Notes: generated by a model from the sequence alone, not told the origin. A DNA stretch of 64,000 nt from Paramecium sonneborni (GCA_905182985.1 CAJJDN010000052.1:62001-126000), one strand, 5' to 3'; shown: positions 38,989 to 50,163, numbered from the stretch's first letter. Made by a program: numbers and translations.

Positions 38989-39549
38989 TCAAACTCCTGT
39001 TATTATATTATAATTTCGTTATTAATCATCTTTCACTAAAGATCTTCCCATTTTAGGTATATTCTCTATAAAAAGTTTCTATTAAGAATCACTATTTTGC
39101 ATTCCTTTTTATTTTTTTTAATTGCTAAATTATTATGAAAGTTGCTGCTTATCGATTATTTGTTAATTTCTTGTCGTTTTACGAACCTTTCCTTATAATT
39201 CTCTTGCTGTATTTGGATTACTCTTTGAAATATCACATGAAAGTTATTTTTCATTCTAAATTATTTAAGGTATTTCTTTCTATTATTAAATGATCAATAA
39301 AGATTGATAATTGTTAAGTAACTTATGCGTTTTTGCAATTTTCTCTTCTAAAACTGATGGTTAATTTATTTTATGAATAGATAAGATAAATTCAATCAAT
39401 TTTTATGCTAACTCTTTATATTTTTTCTCCTAAGCTATTTATTCTAAATTATCATAGGTTGAAAATAATTTTTTAAATTCTCTGGAAAGAAAAAAATTTT
39501 AATCCAAAAGACAGAAAAGTTCTTGTAATAATTATTACAAATTATCCAT
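38989..39549 (-). CDS. helical/coiled-coil hypothetical protein
   Basis: An intronless frame of 186 residues. It begins MDNLQQLLQELFCLLDQ and continues as amphipathic helix (FKKLFSTYDNLEQIAQEKKYKELAQKL cut by short breaks). The second half is basic and Gln/Asn-rich (KVRKTTRNQQIIDKQQLSQQ) and ends IITGV. The size and N-terminal helix recall small adaptor subunits, but I cannot assign a family. It is tail to tail with eIF2 gamma and divergent from the SIN1-like gene, whose ATG is 44 bp away. Confidence 0.6.
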
Positions 39550-39593
39550 TTTTGTTAAGTTTCTAATTAAATAATAAAAAGCAATTAAATTTT

Positions 39594-41407
39594 ATGGAAA
39601 ATTATCAATTTCAAATTCAAGATACCCTTAGCTAAAGTAAACATTCAACACCTCAATCTAAAATGGAAATATTGGAATAATTTTAATTTCTTTAAACTGA
39701 AACTCTCTTATTTATTAATTTTGAAGATTCTGAAGAAGAAATTGAATTCTCAAAATAAAAATAAATTAAAACATAATTACTTGAAAGAAGAGCATCCATT
39801 TAGGAGTCTTAATAAAGTTCATTAAAATCAAATGATCTTTAACCTGATCAAGCAAAAATCAAATAAGCAGATCAGTAAATTTAATAAAAACAATAGTTAG
39901 CTTAATAATTAAAGAGATCTATGAAGAGAAGTCAAACTGCTTTTTAAAAAAATTTTGGTCAATTTCAAAAATAATAAGGAATCAAACTATTTGTAAAGCG
40001 ACCTAATTAGGTCATTGTAAATAATTTTGAACAAATAAGAAAATAAAAATCAATTATTACACAAAATATAGGCCAAATTGGAAAATAACATCTTCGGACA
40101 ATTTAAGTTAAATACTTTAAAACAAATCTTTCAAAAGTTTTATTTATTGAAAAAGACATGACAGCTATTGAATTTATTGTACTAGCATTAAAAGAATATA
40201 GTCTAGAAAGAAGGTTTGATTAAAATTTATATGAATATAAAAACTATAGTCTTGCTTATTAATTAGAAACTCTTGAAGATCAAATGGAAATTGATGAAGA
40301 TCGTTTCAGAAAACCTCTTTAAAGAACTAAAAGCTTTGTTGAAAAAGATGAGGATAATATTGCTGCTAGAAGAGCCAGCTGCAATGAAGTATTATAAAAA
40401 TAATAATTTAAAAGAGAGCCATTTCATCCAAGGTTGAGTATTCTTTTGAAGATATTGAAGATAAAACAATTACTATTGATTATCCAGCTGTTTTAAGTTG
40501 TAAATAAGTAGAAATTGTTGTTAATTCTTCATGTTAAATTACGTTCGGTATAGATTTATTAACTCTAAAAAAAACTTATGAATTATTTCCTTAATATATT
40601 ATCCTATTGATTGAAGATGCACAATCTTAGTCAAATTAATAAATAAGATGTTTAAATACATCAACATTATAAAATGTTTTTGACTCACTTAACAATGGTC
40701 CCATTTATAAAAGATCTTTATAAGATTATTATTTAAGACTAAAGTACCCTTGTATTCATACTGATATTCTTCCATTATCGTTAAATACTCCAATTAATGA
40801 ATTGCCAATACATTGGTTAGTTTTAGAAAAAAAGTATATTATTGAATCTTAATAATCTAATCTCATTGATATTAGTAATAAATTTTCTAATTTCAAATAA
40901 TAAAATTATTTAGAGGAAGGTTTATTGTCTTATAATCCACAAGATTCAGCATTTAAAATTGAATCAAAACATTATTTGTCTTAAATATATTCTTATCAAG
41001 AATTTCAACTAATGCAATAAAAAAAGAAATAATAATTTTAAGTAATACTGGGCATTGATTATTTTGACATACAAATCATCAAAGTAAATCAATAAAATAA
41101 CTAATTTTCTCATACTTCTTTGTTCTAGTGTATAAAAAATTATATTGTAGAAATGTTCGATAATCATAAGAAATCAGAAAAAACTATTAAATTAAAGTCA
41201 ATTAAAAAGTGGTATTTAGATTTAAAATAATATAAATTTTATTTCATATACAAGAATTCGGTTTGTAATTTTCAATAACTATGCTTTTTTCCACAATAAA
41301 GTAATGATAAAAGAACCTAGGCTAAATTTAATAATTAGTTTTTTGAAATTTACAAAAAATTAGATAAATTATTGGAAGTTAGAAAAAAATCATTTAGGAA
41401 TAAATGA
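39594..41407 (+). CDS. SIN1-like (CRIM-domain) candidate subunit of TORC2
   Basis: One 26-nt intron leaves 595 residues. The N terminus is Gln-rich and disordered. About residues 165-250 form a ubiquitin-like/CRIM-type unit: LSKVLFIEKDMTAIEFIVLA, LKEYSLERRFDQNLYEYKNY, YQLETLEDQMEIDEDRFRKP. That combination of beta-grasp and acidic DEDF-type loop resembles the conserved region in the middle of SIN1/MAPKAP1, which recruits AGC kinases to TORC2. The C-terminal third (QGIDYFDIQIIKVNQQ-type, here LGIDYFDIQIIKVNQ; IVEMFDNHKKSEKTIKLKSI) may be a PH domain. Family assignment rests on pattern only. An unrelated membrane-signalling scaffold is the main alternative. Confidence 0.5.
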
Positions 41408-41444
41408 GACATAAAATATTTCAATTTAATATATTAATTATTTT

Positions 41445-42212
41445 ATGGATAATTTTCTATTTTAAATTATTGAGAACCTTATCAAATGGAAGAATGAAGT
41501 TAAAATTCCATTGAAAAAGAGTCAGAAAATGAGTTTTATCTTTTTATTGGAACTATTTTTAGAATTTATATCAACAATGCGAACAAAAAGAGTAGAGTCC
41601 GAACGTTACTAATATTATTAGATACAGCTTGGATTTTGAGTTTAACATCAAAGCTCAAAAACTCATTAGAACAATAATTAGATTAATTCATTAATTTGAG
41701 TGAATTATTGTTAATAAAAAACTCAAGAAATTAAGGATAAAGAAAACGAAAAATAACAAGATAAACCTCAAAAAGAATTTCTTAAGAGAAGTAATAACTC
41801 CTACACATATAAAAAATAATCTATAATAATTAATTTAGGAAAATGAAAAATAAAGATATACAGAAGGAATATAAATTCATCGAATAGTTAAACTATTTTT
41901 AAAGCCTATTCTGATAAATAAATTCATGAATTGCTAAAAAGAAATCCATAACAAATTTTTGAAAATAAAACTTTTAAAACTGATAAAGTTATATTGGTTT
42001 GCAAATTATTTGTTTTAGAAATATATGAAAAAGAACAACTAGTTTTGACTAAAATGCTCAAATTTTACTTTAGCTTATCAATTCACCTAACTTAAAGTTA
42101 TACTCTTAAACTTAAATAAAATTGCATTTTGAAATCATTATTAGTAAATGTTATTTAATAATAATAAATACTTTTATCCTTTACATAAATTTTTTGTTTA
42201 AGAAAATATTGA
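41445..42212 (+). pseudogene. unresolved gene, possibly decaying
   Basis: Coding-like sequence fills this stretch but no single model works. From ATG 41445 one frame reads MDNFLFQIIENLIKWKNEV and soon stops. An overlapping frame reads EKESENEFYLFIGTIFRIYI, then TAWILSLTSKLKNSLEQQLD. With a 28-nt intron this joins KENEKQQDKPQKEFLKRSNN and meets TGA at 41844-41846. Coding-like sequence in the same frame then resumes (KAYSDKQIHELLKRNPQQ) to TGA 42210-42212. I found no GT...AG segment that removes the middle TGA. A relic gene, an error in the sequence, or two short genes are possible. Confidence 0.35.
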
Positions 42213-42568
42213 GGAGAATAATAATTAATCTTCGTCTGTTAATAATTATTAATTAATTGTAGGACTTAGAAGATTAATTTTTAGTCACTAAATCGTTTTT
42301 CTTAATTTAATTTATGAACAATGAAATTGATTTAATTTATTTTTGTGCTATTTATTTAATATTCAATAATTTGCTGTACTAATTAATCTTCTACAATTTG
42401 ATTGATTTTTTTTCATGAATAATAATACTAAAATTTTTATGAATAATAAAAATTATTAAAATTATGATGGATTCTTTTATAATTTTTATATTTATATATT
42501 TTTAATTAAATAGTTTTTAACAATATTAATATTAATATATATTTATAAAACAACAGGGATTGTTACAA
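42213..42568. other. AT-rich intergenic stretch
   Basis: This lies between the 3' ends of two convergent genes. It is nearly pure A+T with short inverted AT strings. Open frames on the minus strand read through it simply because TAA and TAG are sense codons here. No gene, RNA or regulatory element was recognised. Confidence 0.6.
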
Positions 42569-44317
42569 TCAAGGATTTACTGGATAAAATGGTTTAGAAT
42601 TTAAATTTAATTTTCTAAAATAAAATAGATGAAGAGTTACTTTCTTTATTTTTGTTATCCATCATTATTTTAAGCTAATTAATTGATTTGATCACTATTA
42701 AAATCATTTCCATTTTTATTTTAAGGAATAAATTTTTCAGGTTCTTACATATATGAATCAGGATGTTAAACTTAGGATAGATTAGGGAAATTTTGATTGG
42801 AGAAAACTTAAATTGGTGTTGGCATTTTTAACATTCCATCATTTGGCATCCAATTATGATCAAATTCATCATCAAATTACATCATAGGAGGCACTCCTAG
42901 TATAGGTCCAGAATTCATTAAATTGGGAGGGAATTATTATCCTAAAGGTATATTTGGAGGGAAATCTGTAAATTAATTTCCCATAGGTGGAGGCATCATA
43001 GGAGGACAAAAAACTTATCCATCAAATTAAGTAGGAGGTTACATCATCATATGATTTTTATGAGATTACTTTTTAATTTAAGGAGGAGGAGCCATTGTCA
43101 TAGGCATAGGCATTGGCATATGCATTTAAGTCATATTTGGCATTTAATTAAATTTAGGAGGCATCATTTAGTTCATTCTCATAGATCCTATATTAGGTCC
43201 CATTTAAAAAGTAGGATCCAAAGGTTCCATACCTAAAGTAGGTCCAGGAGGAAATCCTAAAGATTATGGAGCTCCTAAAAGATTTGAATTAAATGGAGTA
43301 ATTTATGGGCCCAAACCCATCATACCAGGAGGTGGAAATCCTAACGGAGTTGTAAATGTTGGACCTGAAATATTAAGAGGATCTGGTAAATTATTTCGAC
43401 CCATTTATTATTATTAAGGAAATGAAAATGGTGCAATTTTAAAAGGATCAAAAAGTTCAGCAGAATTTGAATTCATAAAATCAGGTTAATTATTCATCAT
43501 AGCTACTTCCTATTAATTTTTATTATTTTTTGGTTTCTTCTTTTTATTTTTCTTCTTTTTTTCTTTATTTTTTTAATCTGTTTAATTATTTGTAAAATTT
43601 TGATTATTTGTAGGAATTGCTTTTTAATTATTAAATTAATTTTATTATTAAGTTTAAATTGGAAATGTCCCTCTTGTTAAAACTGAAGAAGAAAAATGCT
43701 AATCATAATTCATTTAACCATCTGAATCATTATCTTACAATTAATTTAAAATATCCACAAAATCAGAAGATTTATCTTTATCTACTAATCCTGGAGGTGG
43801 TGCTACTATTGGTTAACTTGGAATAGATAATGGCTTATTAAAATCAGGAGGCAAAACTAATTCTGAATCATAGTTCTCTTAATTCTTTGTTATTGAAATA
43901 CCACAATTTATTAGATGTTATTGTAGTTTTTCTAACTCACCTAATTATTGGATAGATATTTCCTTTCTAATTTTTATATTAAATTTGTACTGTTATGATG
44001 ATTATTACTACTACTATTACTTATTACCTTTCTTTTCAGGCTTTTTCTTTGGTGCCTATTCTTTTTTTTGATAATATTCTTTCTTCTATTACTAAACTGG
44101 CTATTATTTTTTAGGCTCATATATATATTACTTTTTTGTTTCGTCTATTTTAAATAATAGTATAAACTTACTTTTTGTTTTTGTAAAAACAAACCCTCCA
44201 AATTTATCAGATTATTTGTCATCATCTTCTTCTTATGGATCCTCAATTTAATCATCTCTAATACGTTTGATTTTTGGCTATTAAACATATGCTTACAAAT
44301 CATTTCTTTTTACTCAT
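42569..44317 (-). CDS. Pro/Met/Gln-rich protein with C-terminal PAM2-like motif
   Basis: Introns of 22, 27 and 26 nt leave 557 residues. Order: acidic start (MTYVQQPKIKRIRDDQIEDP), Lys/Gln-rich coil, a short structured-looking helix (ISIQQLGELEKLQQHLINCG), APPPGLVDKDKSSDFVDIL, a Lys-rich tract, then 250 residues dominated by Pro, Met, Gly and Gln (MPMPMPMTMAPPPQ and similar). The last exon (42569-42614) encodes KKLNLNSKPFYPVNP. That fits the PAM2 pattern (LNxxAxxFxP) that binds the MLLE domain of poly(A)-binding protein. A role in mRNA translation, decay or granules is inferred. The first exon is only four bases (ATG A), so the start depends on the 22-nt intron. Confidence 0.65.
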
Positions 44318-44373
44318 GATTAAATACCTTTGAATTTTATTATATTTATTTTCCTATCTTTAAACAATGTCCT

Positions 44374-44394
44374 ATTCACCTTCTTAAGGTGAAT
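44374..44394. promoter_or_regulatory. perfect 9-bp inverted repeat with 3-nt loop
   Basis: ATTCACCTT, loop CTT, AAGGTGAAT. It sits in the 222-bp gap between the porin stop and the PAM2 gene start, both on the minus strand. It could be a 3'-end or 5'-leader hairpin, or a protein site; no known element matches. Confidence 0.3.
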
Positions 44395-44539
44395 TTCTTC
44401 TTCTTTATTTCACCTAAAGATTATCTGACATCACAATTTAAATTAAAATAGATAATAATAAAATATTTCTTGATTATTTATTTTTAATTTACATGTTTTT
44501 CGTATTTTTATGTTTATTCAATTAAAGTTACCTCATCTT

Positions 44540-45430
44540 TCATATATTTAATTTAATAGCAAAACCAAATGGATGATCTTTTGTACTAAAAGGTACTACT
44601 GTTGATATTCGATATTCTAACCTAATATCTCCAAAATAATTACATTTTGTTATATTTCTAAATTAAACTAATTGAAAGGTTTTTTTTGTTAAAATTATAA
44701 ACACTAAAAAATTATACATTTTTGAAATGTTTTTATAAACCTATCAGACTATGAAATTTTTTATGAGAGTCAAGTGAAATCTAAAGACCTGTACTCATAC
44801 TTTGATTTATAATTTTTAATAATTCTAGTTCACAATTTCTTCCTTTTAACAATTGACTCCTAAATTATATTATTTATTTTTTATCATTGAATTTATAATT
44901 AAAGTGGAGCGATGAAAATTTTAATGAGAGTTTTATAAAATCAAATTCTCCATCTGCTGAAATATTAAATGATGAATTATCTATTTTTCTTGAAATTTTT
45001 GATTAAAAATGATAACTGTGATTGTTTATTCTTGAAGCTACATTTTAATTATAAATATTTACATAAAGAAAGATCATTTTACTTAATTTGAAATGAATTA
45101 TGAATATAAAATTTTAATTTTTCTCCATAATTACTAAAATTAAGTTCAAAATCTAAGTTTTTATTATAATTATAATAAAATGTAGATGTTGAGCTCTTAT
45201 ATTTTTCTATTAAGTACCTCTTATCTGCCTTAGAATGAATAATTTAATTTAGTTTAAGGTTTTTTTTCACCATCAATTATTTCTTATAGAATTGGAATAG
45301 AAAATGAAGTAGCTTATTTAAAATTCTTTTTTGATTGATTGAATGAATGAGACACTTATCCATTAGCTTTAAGTCGAATTTTAAATTTCCTTGATAAACT
45401 AAAGTCTGCATCGAATACGTTGTTAGACAT
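44540..45430 (-). CDS. mitochondrial outer-membrane beta-barrel, VDAC/Tom40-like porin
   Basis: Introns of 22, 25 and 22 nt give 273 residues, close to VDAC length. After MSNNVFDADFSLSRKFKIRL the sequence is a long series of alternating polar/hydrophobic strands separated by short turns (FYYNYNKNLDFELNFSNYG, FNISADGEFDFIKLSLKFS, SMSTGLQISLDSHKKFHSLI, FFSVYNFNKKNLSISLIQ). It has no hydrophobic helix. The end, STKDHPFGFAIKLNI, resembles the mitochondrial beta-signal (xGxx hydrophobic-x-hydrophobic). I cannot tell VDAC from Tom40; both belong to the same superfamily. Its 5' end is only 23 bp from the start of the divergent VAP-like gene. Confidence 0.6.
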
Positions 45431-45453
45431 AATTAAATAATTTATTTTATATT

Positions 45454-46329
45454 ATGAATGATCAGAAAACTTATTTAATCTTAGAGCATCCTCACGCACA
45501 AAATCCCGTCTTAAGTTTTAAACACAAAACGTTATCAAATAATGAAAAAATCTGGATCTCTCATATTAAAATTAAAAATCCAGTTGAAAATAATTTGTAT
45601 AATTGCAATCTATATTTATAGAAGTCTTGCATTCAAAGTAATGTCCACAGCTTCAGAAAAGATTAAGTCTTATCCATTTGTAGGAATATTATAAGCTGGA
45701 GAAAGCAAAACAATTAAATTGATTACAAAAGACACTATTTTTGATAGTATATACTCAAAATTATTTTAGAGGCTGTTAAAGTTCGAATAGTTTCAATGAA
45801 TATTGAAAAACCTTAAGAAATAAAAGACCAATATGAAATCATGGATTAATTTAAACTCCTTAAGGATCAAATTAAAGAACTTCCCTCTATTATCCTTCAA
45901 GTATCAGATTTTATTTAATCTGAAACAGTCTCTTATGTAATACCTTAAAAGTACTAATAGTGAAAGATTACTTAACCAAGTGAAAGAAGAATTCCTATGT
46001 TTACTTCACATATTTCATAAATCTAAAATGGAGATGGCACTCCTATATCAACTATTATGAAATCTATGATTAGTTAAAGAAAACAAAAAGATTCTTTATA
46101 AATATCCTAAAACTTATAAAAGGAAGAAACTATTGCTAGTCTTTAGGAGCAATAATAAGAACTTATAAATGAAACAAGAGAATTGAATAAATAGATTGTT
46201 CTCTTAAAAGCAAAATAAAATATTCCTTTTGAAGAGCAGAAAGATGACTAAGTTAAATTTTCATTATTTTAATTAATTGTAATAGCCTTCATTAGCCTAT
46301 TGATAGGGTTTTATATGCCTGAATTTTGA
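45454..46329 (+). CDS. VAP/MSP-domain ER membrane protein
   Basis: Introns of 25, 23 and 30 nt leave 265 residues. The N-terminal MSP beta-sandwich shows LSFKHKTLSNNEKIWISHIKI, KNPVENNLSLAFKVMSTASEK, YPFVGILQAGESKTIKLI and AVKVRIVSMNIE. A coiled coil follows (LQEQQQELINETRELNKQIV) and then a C-terminal anchor (FSLFQLIVIAFISLLIGFYM). VAP proteins bind FFAT motifs and tether the ER to other membranes, including through VPS13. The 30-nt intron (45937-45966, or 45951-45980) is a multiple of three and contains an in-frame TGA, so retention would truncate the protein and expose the mRNA to decay. Confidence 0.85.
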
Positions 46330-46568
46330 TTAAACTCATATATATATATAGATTTTCAAATTTATATAATTCATTCTTTTTCTCTTATTTGTATTTTAAA
46401 AAAAAAAAATTAAGAAATTTATTGAAATTATTAATTAGGTTTATAATAAGTTCAAATTGAATATTTACATTCATATTTTATCTAAAATAATTCAATTATC
46501 TATATTTTAAATTATATATTTCACAAACAAGAAATTCTGTTTTTCTTAACAATTGAATTAAATAGAAA
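46330..46568. other. AT-rich intergenic stretch
   Basis: It holds a short TA dinucleotide run (about 46340-46350) and an A10 run near 46398. No gene or known element was seen. Confidence 0.5.
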
Positions 46569-48199
46569 ATGTATTAATCAACTTCCATATTACAATCATT
46601 TTCAGATATTGGAAGAGTTGGTTTAATTCAATTTATACCATTGAATATTCCAAGTAATGGGTAATATCAAATCATAATATTTTTCAAATAGAATACATTG
46701 TTTGATCTTAAGAAACAGATTTTTGATTACAATAAATAAAGAAAATATTTATCAAATCAATTTGATGAATTTATTGTAAATAAAGAATTAAGTCAATAAA
46801 AGATAGTGAAAGAATTAGTAAATATGGAATAAAAAAGTTCAGTTATTTAACAGGGAATTAATTTCAAAACTTAAAATGTATAAGTAATTTTAAAATTGGA
46901 AAATTAGAAATAAGAAATTAACATCAAAATATTAGTAAAATTTCAACTGGGTTAGAAGAATTATAATTATTTTTTATATCATCAATCATCCAAATATACC
47001 ATAATTATTAGGAACTGTTACTTGATCATTATCACACTCGACGAATTTAATAAATTTGAAGATTGTTGTTAATTATTTGATAAAAATGGATATCAAACTT
47101 AGACTAAAAATTAAATTAAGATCACAATAGATATTTAATTATTCAAAATCATTAAGTTATTTAACTGAAGTTTGGAATGAATAAATAAAGACTATCTAAT
47201 TGTTTTTGAAAAAGATCTAGCCCTTTATGTGAACCATTTCGAGATTAATGTTGTATTGCTAGATTTTCCTTGTCTATACTTCAAATTAATTAAACATAAT
47301 TTTTAAAATACTTTAGTAATTACACATCGTATATTGAATAGAATCTATAAATAATGTTCGATATATTATTCTATAATTGGGAAGATATGTGAATTAATAT
47401 GGGCGGTAATCAACTATTCCATAGGATTTTGGAACAGTGAAGTTAGCTTTAATTTTAATTTATGTGCTTTCATATTTAAAGTAGATTCTTTTTTACTATT
47501 TCAGCTAGTTTTAAGTTTCCTTTTAGGAACATTGAGTCAAGATATGTTTGGAAAATTGGAAAATAATTGCCAAAATAGATTATATAATATATAATATAAA
47601 TAATAATTGTTGTATTAAAAAGTAAATCTACTTAATTTGGTGAGCCAATTTTACAATTATTGATTCAATTTCTTTTATTATTAAATAAAATGAAATTTAA
47701 TTTATAAAATACTATTTAAATTAGAAAAAGTTAAAATTGAAAAAAGCGAAATCTATACATCAGCAAATTAGTCATACATTAAAAATACATAGGTTTAGAA
47801 TAAGAACAAAATAAGATGAAAGCGAATAAATGAAATATTTAAAATTTTAAATTGATGAATTTAGGGAGGAGTACAAAAAGAATAATTAATAAATATTTTT
47901 GAACAAAATTACAAAAAAATTTCTAAAAAAAGGAAGTAATTGTATTAAAATAATTTAATAAAAATATTGTTTCTCCTTATAAATTAATCATTCCTTCATA
48001 GTTTATTACATTAATTAAATCTAACTTCGAAGTGGAATCTTTTATTTAATATATTTTACCATCATTTATTATTTTTCTTATTTATTTCTATCTGTTAGGC
48101 ATACTTTTTAGATCTAAAAAACTTAAGAATTCTCATTAAAAGGTTCTTTTAATAATTGAAGATTGTTTTCAAAGACCGATTAAAGAATCTCAATTTTGA
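46569..48199 (+). CDS. probable multi-exon gene with C-terminal membrane anchor, structure unresolved
   Basis: From ATG 46569 (MYQSTSILQSFSDIGRVGLI) a frame of 199 codons runs to TGA 47166-47168. It is beta-rich with Lys/Gln/Asn. The same frame reopens after two close TGA codons (EKDLALYVNHFEINVVLLDF). Further coding-like pieces follow: KIEKSEIYTSANQSYIKNTQ, then an end piece with EVIVLKQFNKNIVSPYKLII, a transmembrane helix (SFIIFLIYFYLLGILF) and the tail RSKKLKNSHQKVLLI...KESQF before TGA 48197-48199. I could not place all introns. The overall plan would suit a large lumenal beta-domain protein with a short cytosolic tail, but no family is claimed. The end overlaps the arrestin-like gene's stop by 10 bp. 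Confidence 0.4.
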
Positions 48200-49225
48200 A
48201 AGACATTATCTACATTGCCTTTAACTCCCACCATTCTTTGGTGCAAGAATAAGCTAAAATAAACTTTAAGAATACATTATATATGAGGTTAAATCACTAA
48301 TTAGTATTCTGACTAAATTAATTTCCCTTTTGTTGATGGTTATAACTTAATCAGAGGATCATTATTTCTCAAACAATACTGTATTTTTAACTTTTTCTTT
48401 CCTCTTGCTTCAACTCCTGCGATTCGTTATTCTGGTTTATTTTCAATTTCAAAATGATAATTTTATTAATTATCAATTAATGTTAATTGATGATTTAAAT
48501 ATATTTCTAAATAATTAAGAGGTTAATTTAAGTCAGAGTTATCGATATCAATAGTTAAATTTACTTCTTCCCCTGGTAAATAGTAACTTTTATCTATAGT
48601 ACATGAGAAATAACAAGCCTAAATATAAAAGTTTTTCAGTACTCCTTTTCTTTGGAAACAACAAAACGAAGAAGTTACCTATTTAATCAAAGAATAATTA
48701 TAGTTTTATAATTGTTCCCTAATCATAAGCTGTTGACTGTGCTTGAGAAAAGGTAGGGGAAATTTTTTAGATTGAACAAAAGCTTTAACCTTGTAGGATA
48801 TTTATGCTTTATCTTTTTCATAGTATGAACTAGGAAGGTGAGATGTAAGATAAAATTAAAATGGGAAAACATACTAACAATAAGGTTATAGAGGACTTTC
48901 AAAAGTGTGTAATTCCACTTTATCTTAAAGTATATAAGACTTTCCTGTACATACTCTCTTTGGATTTGTTTCTATTTCAGTATCTGTTTCTTCCCATTGA
49001 CATTTCTCTTTGCCTGTGAAACCCAAATAAAGTATACATCCTAGAAATTCCCCCCCAATAACATTCAAACAGATATTTCCTACAAACATATTTTTAGCTA
49101 ATACCTGATATAATTTCACCTGCGAAATAAGTAAATTTATCCGTTGTTATCAATATATTTCCAAAGTTTTTAGGCTATATTTTATATATCTCTCCATTTT
49201 AATTATAAATTTGATTAATTCTCAT
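48190..49225 (-). CDS. arrestin-domain protein (alpha-arrestin type)
   Basis: One 25-nt intron leaves 336 residues. The arrestin N domain reads YFAGEIISGNICLNVIGGEF, LYLGFTGKEKCQWEE, then the highly typical YVFPFQFYLTSHLPSSYYEK and AQISYKVKAFV. The C domain follows with CSCTIDKSYYLPGEEVNLTI-like sequence (here SCTIDKSYYLPGEEVNLTID) and QPLNYLEIYLNHQLTL. Such proteins act as adaptors for ubiquitin ligases or endosomal sorting of membrane proteins. I saw no PPxY motif. A G6 run in the coding strand (near 49048) is a place where a sequence error could disturb the frame, but the reading is intact. Confidence 0.85.
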
Positions 49226-49586
49226 TTTTTTTTTAGTTTATCTTCTAAAAATTCTATAATAAATATTGAATTATAAAATTGTCAACAATTTAATAATTTA
49301 TACTAAATTGTTAACTATTATGATAAAATATTAATTATGAATTATTTAATTTTAAGTTAAGATACAATACAAACCTAAAGACATGTTAGCAACAATTTTT
49401 AGTGATAAAATTAAAAGATTATTATTTTGATCACTCATTTTACCGTAAGATTTTTGATCTACTGATATCAATATCATTAGTTTATTTTTTAAAAATCTCT
49501 TATGATATTAGATTAATATTTAAATAAAAAAATTAAAATAACAATATCATTTAATCCATTTTCTCTCTATTCTTTTTTTGAATCTT
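49226..49586. other. AT-rich stretch, possibly with an unseen first exon
   Basis: No clear frame with coding character was found. If the Cys-rich segment at 49587-49878 is a real gene, its start and signal peptide should lie here. Confidence 0.4.
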
Positions 49587-49878
49587 AGACTTAGATAGAT
49601 GTTCTGAATTTTAAAATTTATGTGAAGAAAATTTTGTCTATTGTCTAAATGGAATATGTTTATCTTAATATATAGAAGAACTCCAAATATTAACTAGTCC
49701 TATTGGATTTTATTTGATTGATAACAAATATTTATCTATTTGTGTGAACTTAATTTTTGCTTCAGATGAAAAATAAGATGATGAAAATAATTAACCTTGT
49801 GATGGATGCTTTAAATGCTAATACTTATGTTAAATTAACTGTTAAAATTGCAATGAATGCAATAAAGACATATAATGA
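49587..49878 (+). CDS. cysteine-rich protein fragment, start not found
   Basis: The frame ILDLDRCSEFQNLCEENF, CLNGICLSQYIEELQ and later PCDGCFKCQYLCQINCQNCN ends at TGA 49876-49878. It has at least a dozen cysteines in short spacings, the style of secreted or surface proteins of ciliates. No ATG or signal peptide joins it convincingly, so it may be a last exon or a relic. Confidence 0.35.
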
Positions 49879-50163
49879 ATTGTGCAATGATGAAAATAAC
49901 TTTGTTTAGGATGGATGCTTAGAAATAAGTGGAATAGAGATCTTTTGGTAATATATAATTATATTGATATTTTGTAAAATCTAAAAATTTAGATTAATAA
50001 TTAAAAAAAAGAAAGTTATAAAAAATCTTCAATTTTATTTATTATTAATTCACAAATATTTATATTTAAATAAGTAAAGAAAATGATCATATTGTTGATT
50101 TTTTGTAAATAATAAAAGATTACTTTAATTTTATAGGTAAATAAATTATCATAAGAGCAATCA

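Larger units (their letters stand above)
37068..39335. repeat. unmerged contig overlap, 1,095 bp direct repeat across a run of N
   Basis: The block 37068-38162 recurs at 38241-39335, with 78 N between the copies. It begins inside an intron of eIF2 gamma and ends inside the coding region of the next gene on the other strand. The stated gap is therefore negative: the contigs overlap and no sequence is missing. Confidence 0.9.

Noticed and set aside
42213..42568. Extension of the PAM2 gene by 120 further codons through AT-rich DNA
   Set aside because: The frame is open only because TAA/TAG are sense. Composition is non-coding, and a 26-nt intron gives a clean end with a recognised motif.
43051..43236. 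Histidine-rich ORF on the plus strand (HCHRHRHWHMHLSH)
   Set aside because: It is the reverse complement of Met/Pro repeats in the PAM2-tailed protein on the minus strand, hence a shadow.
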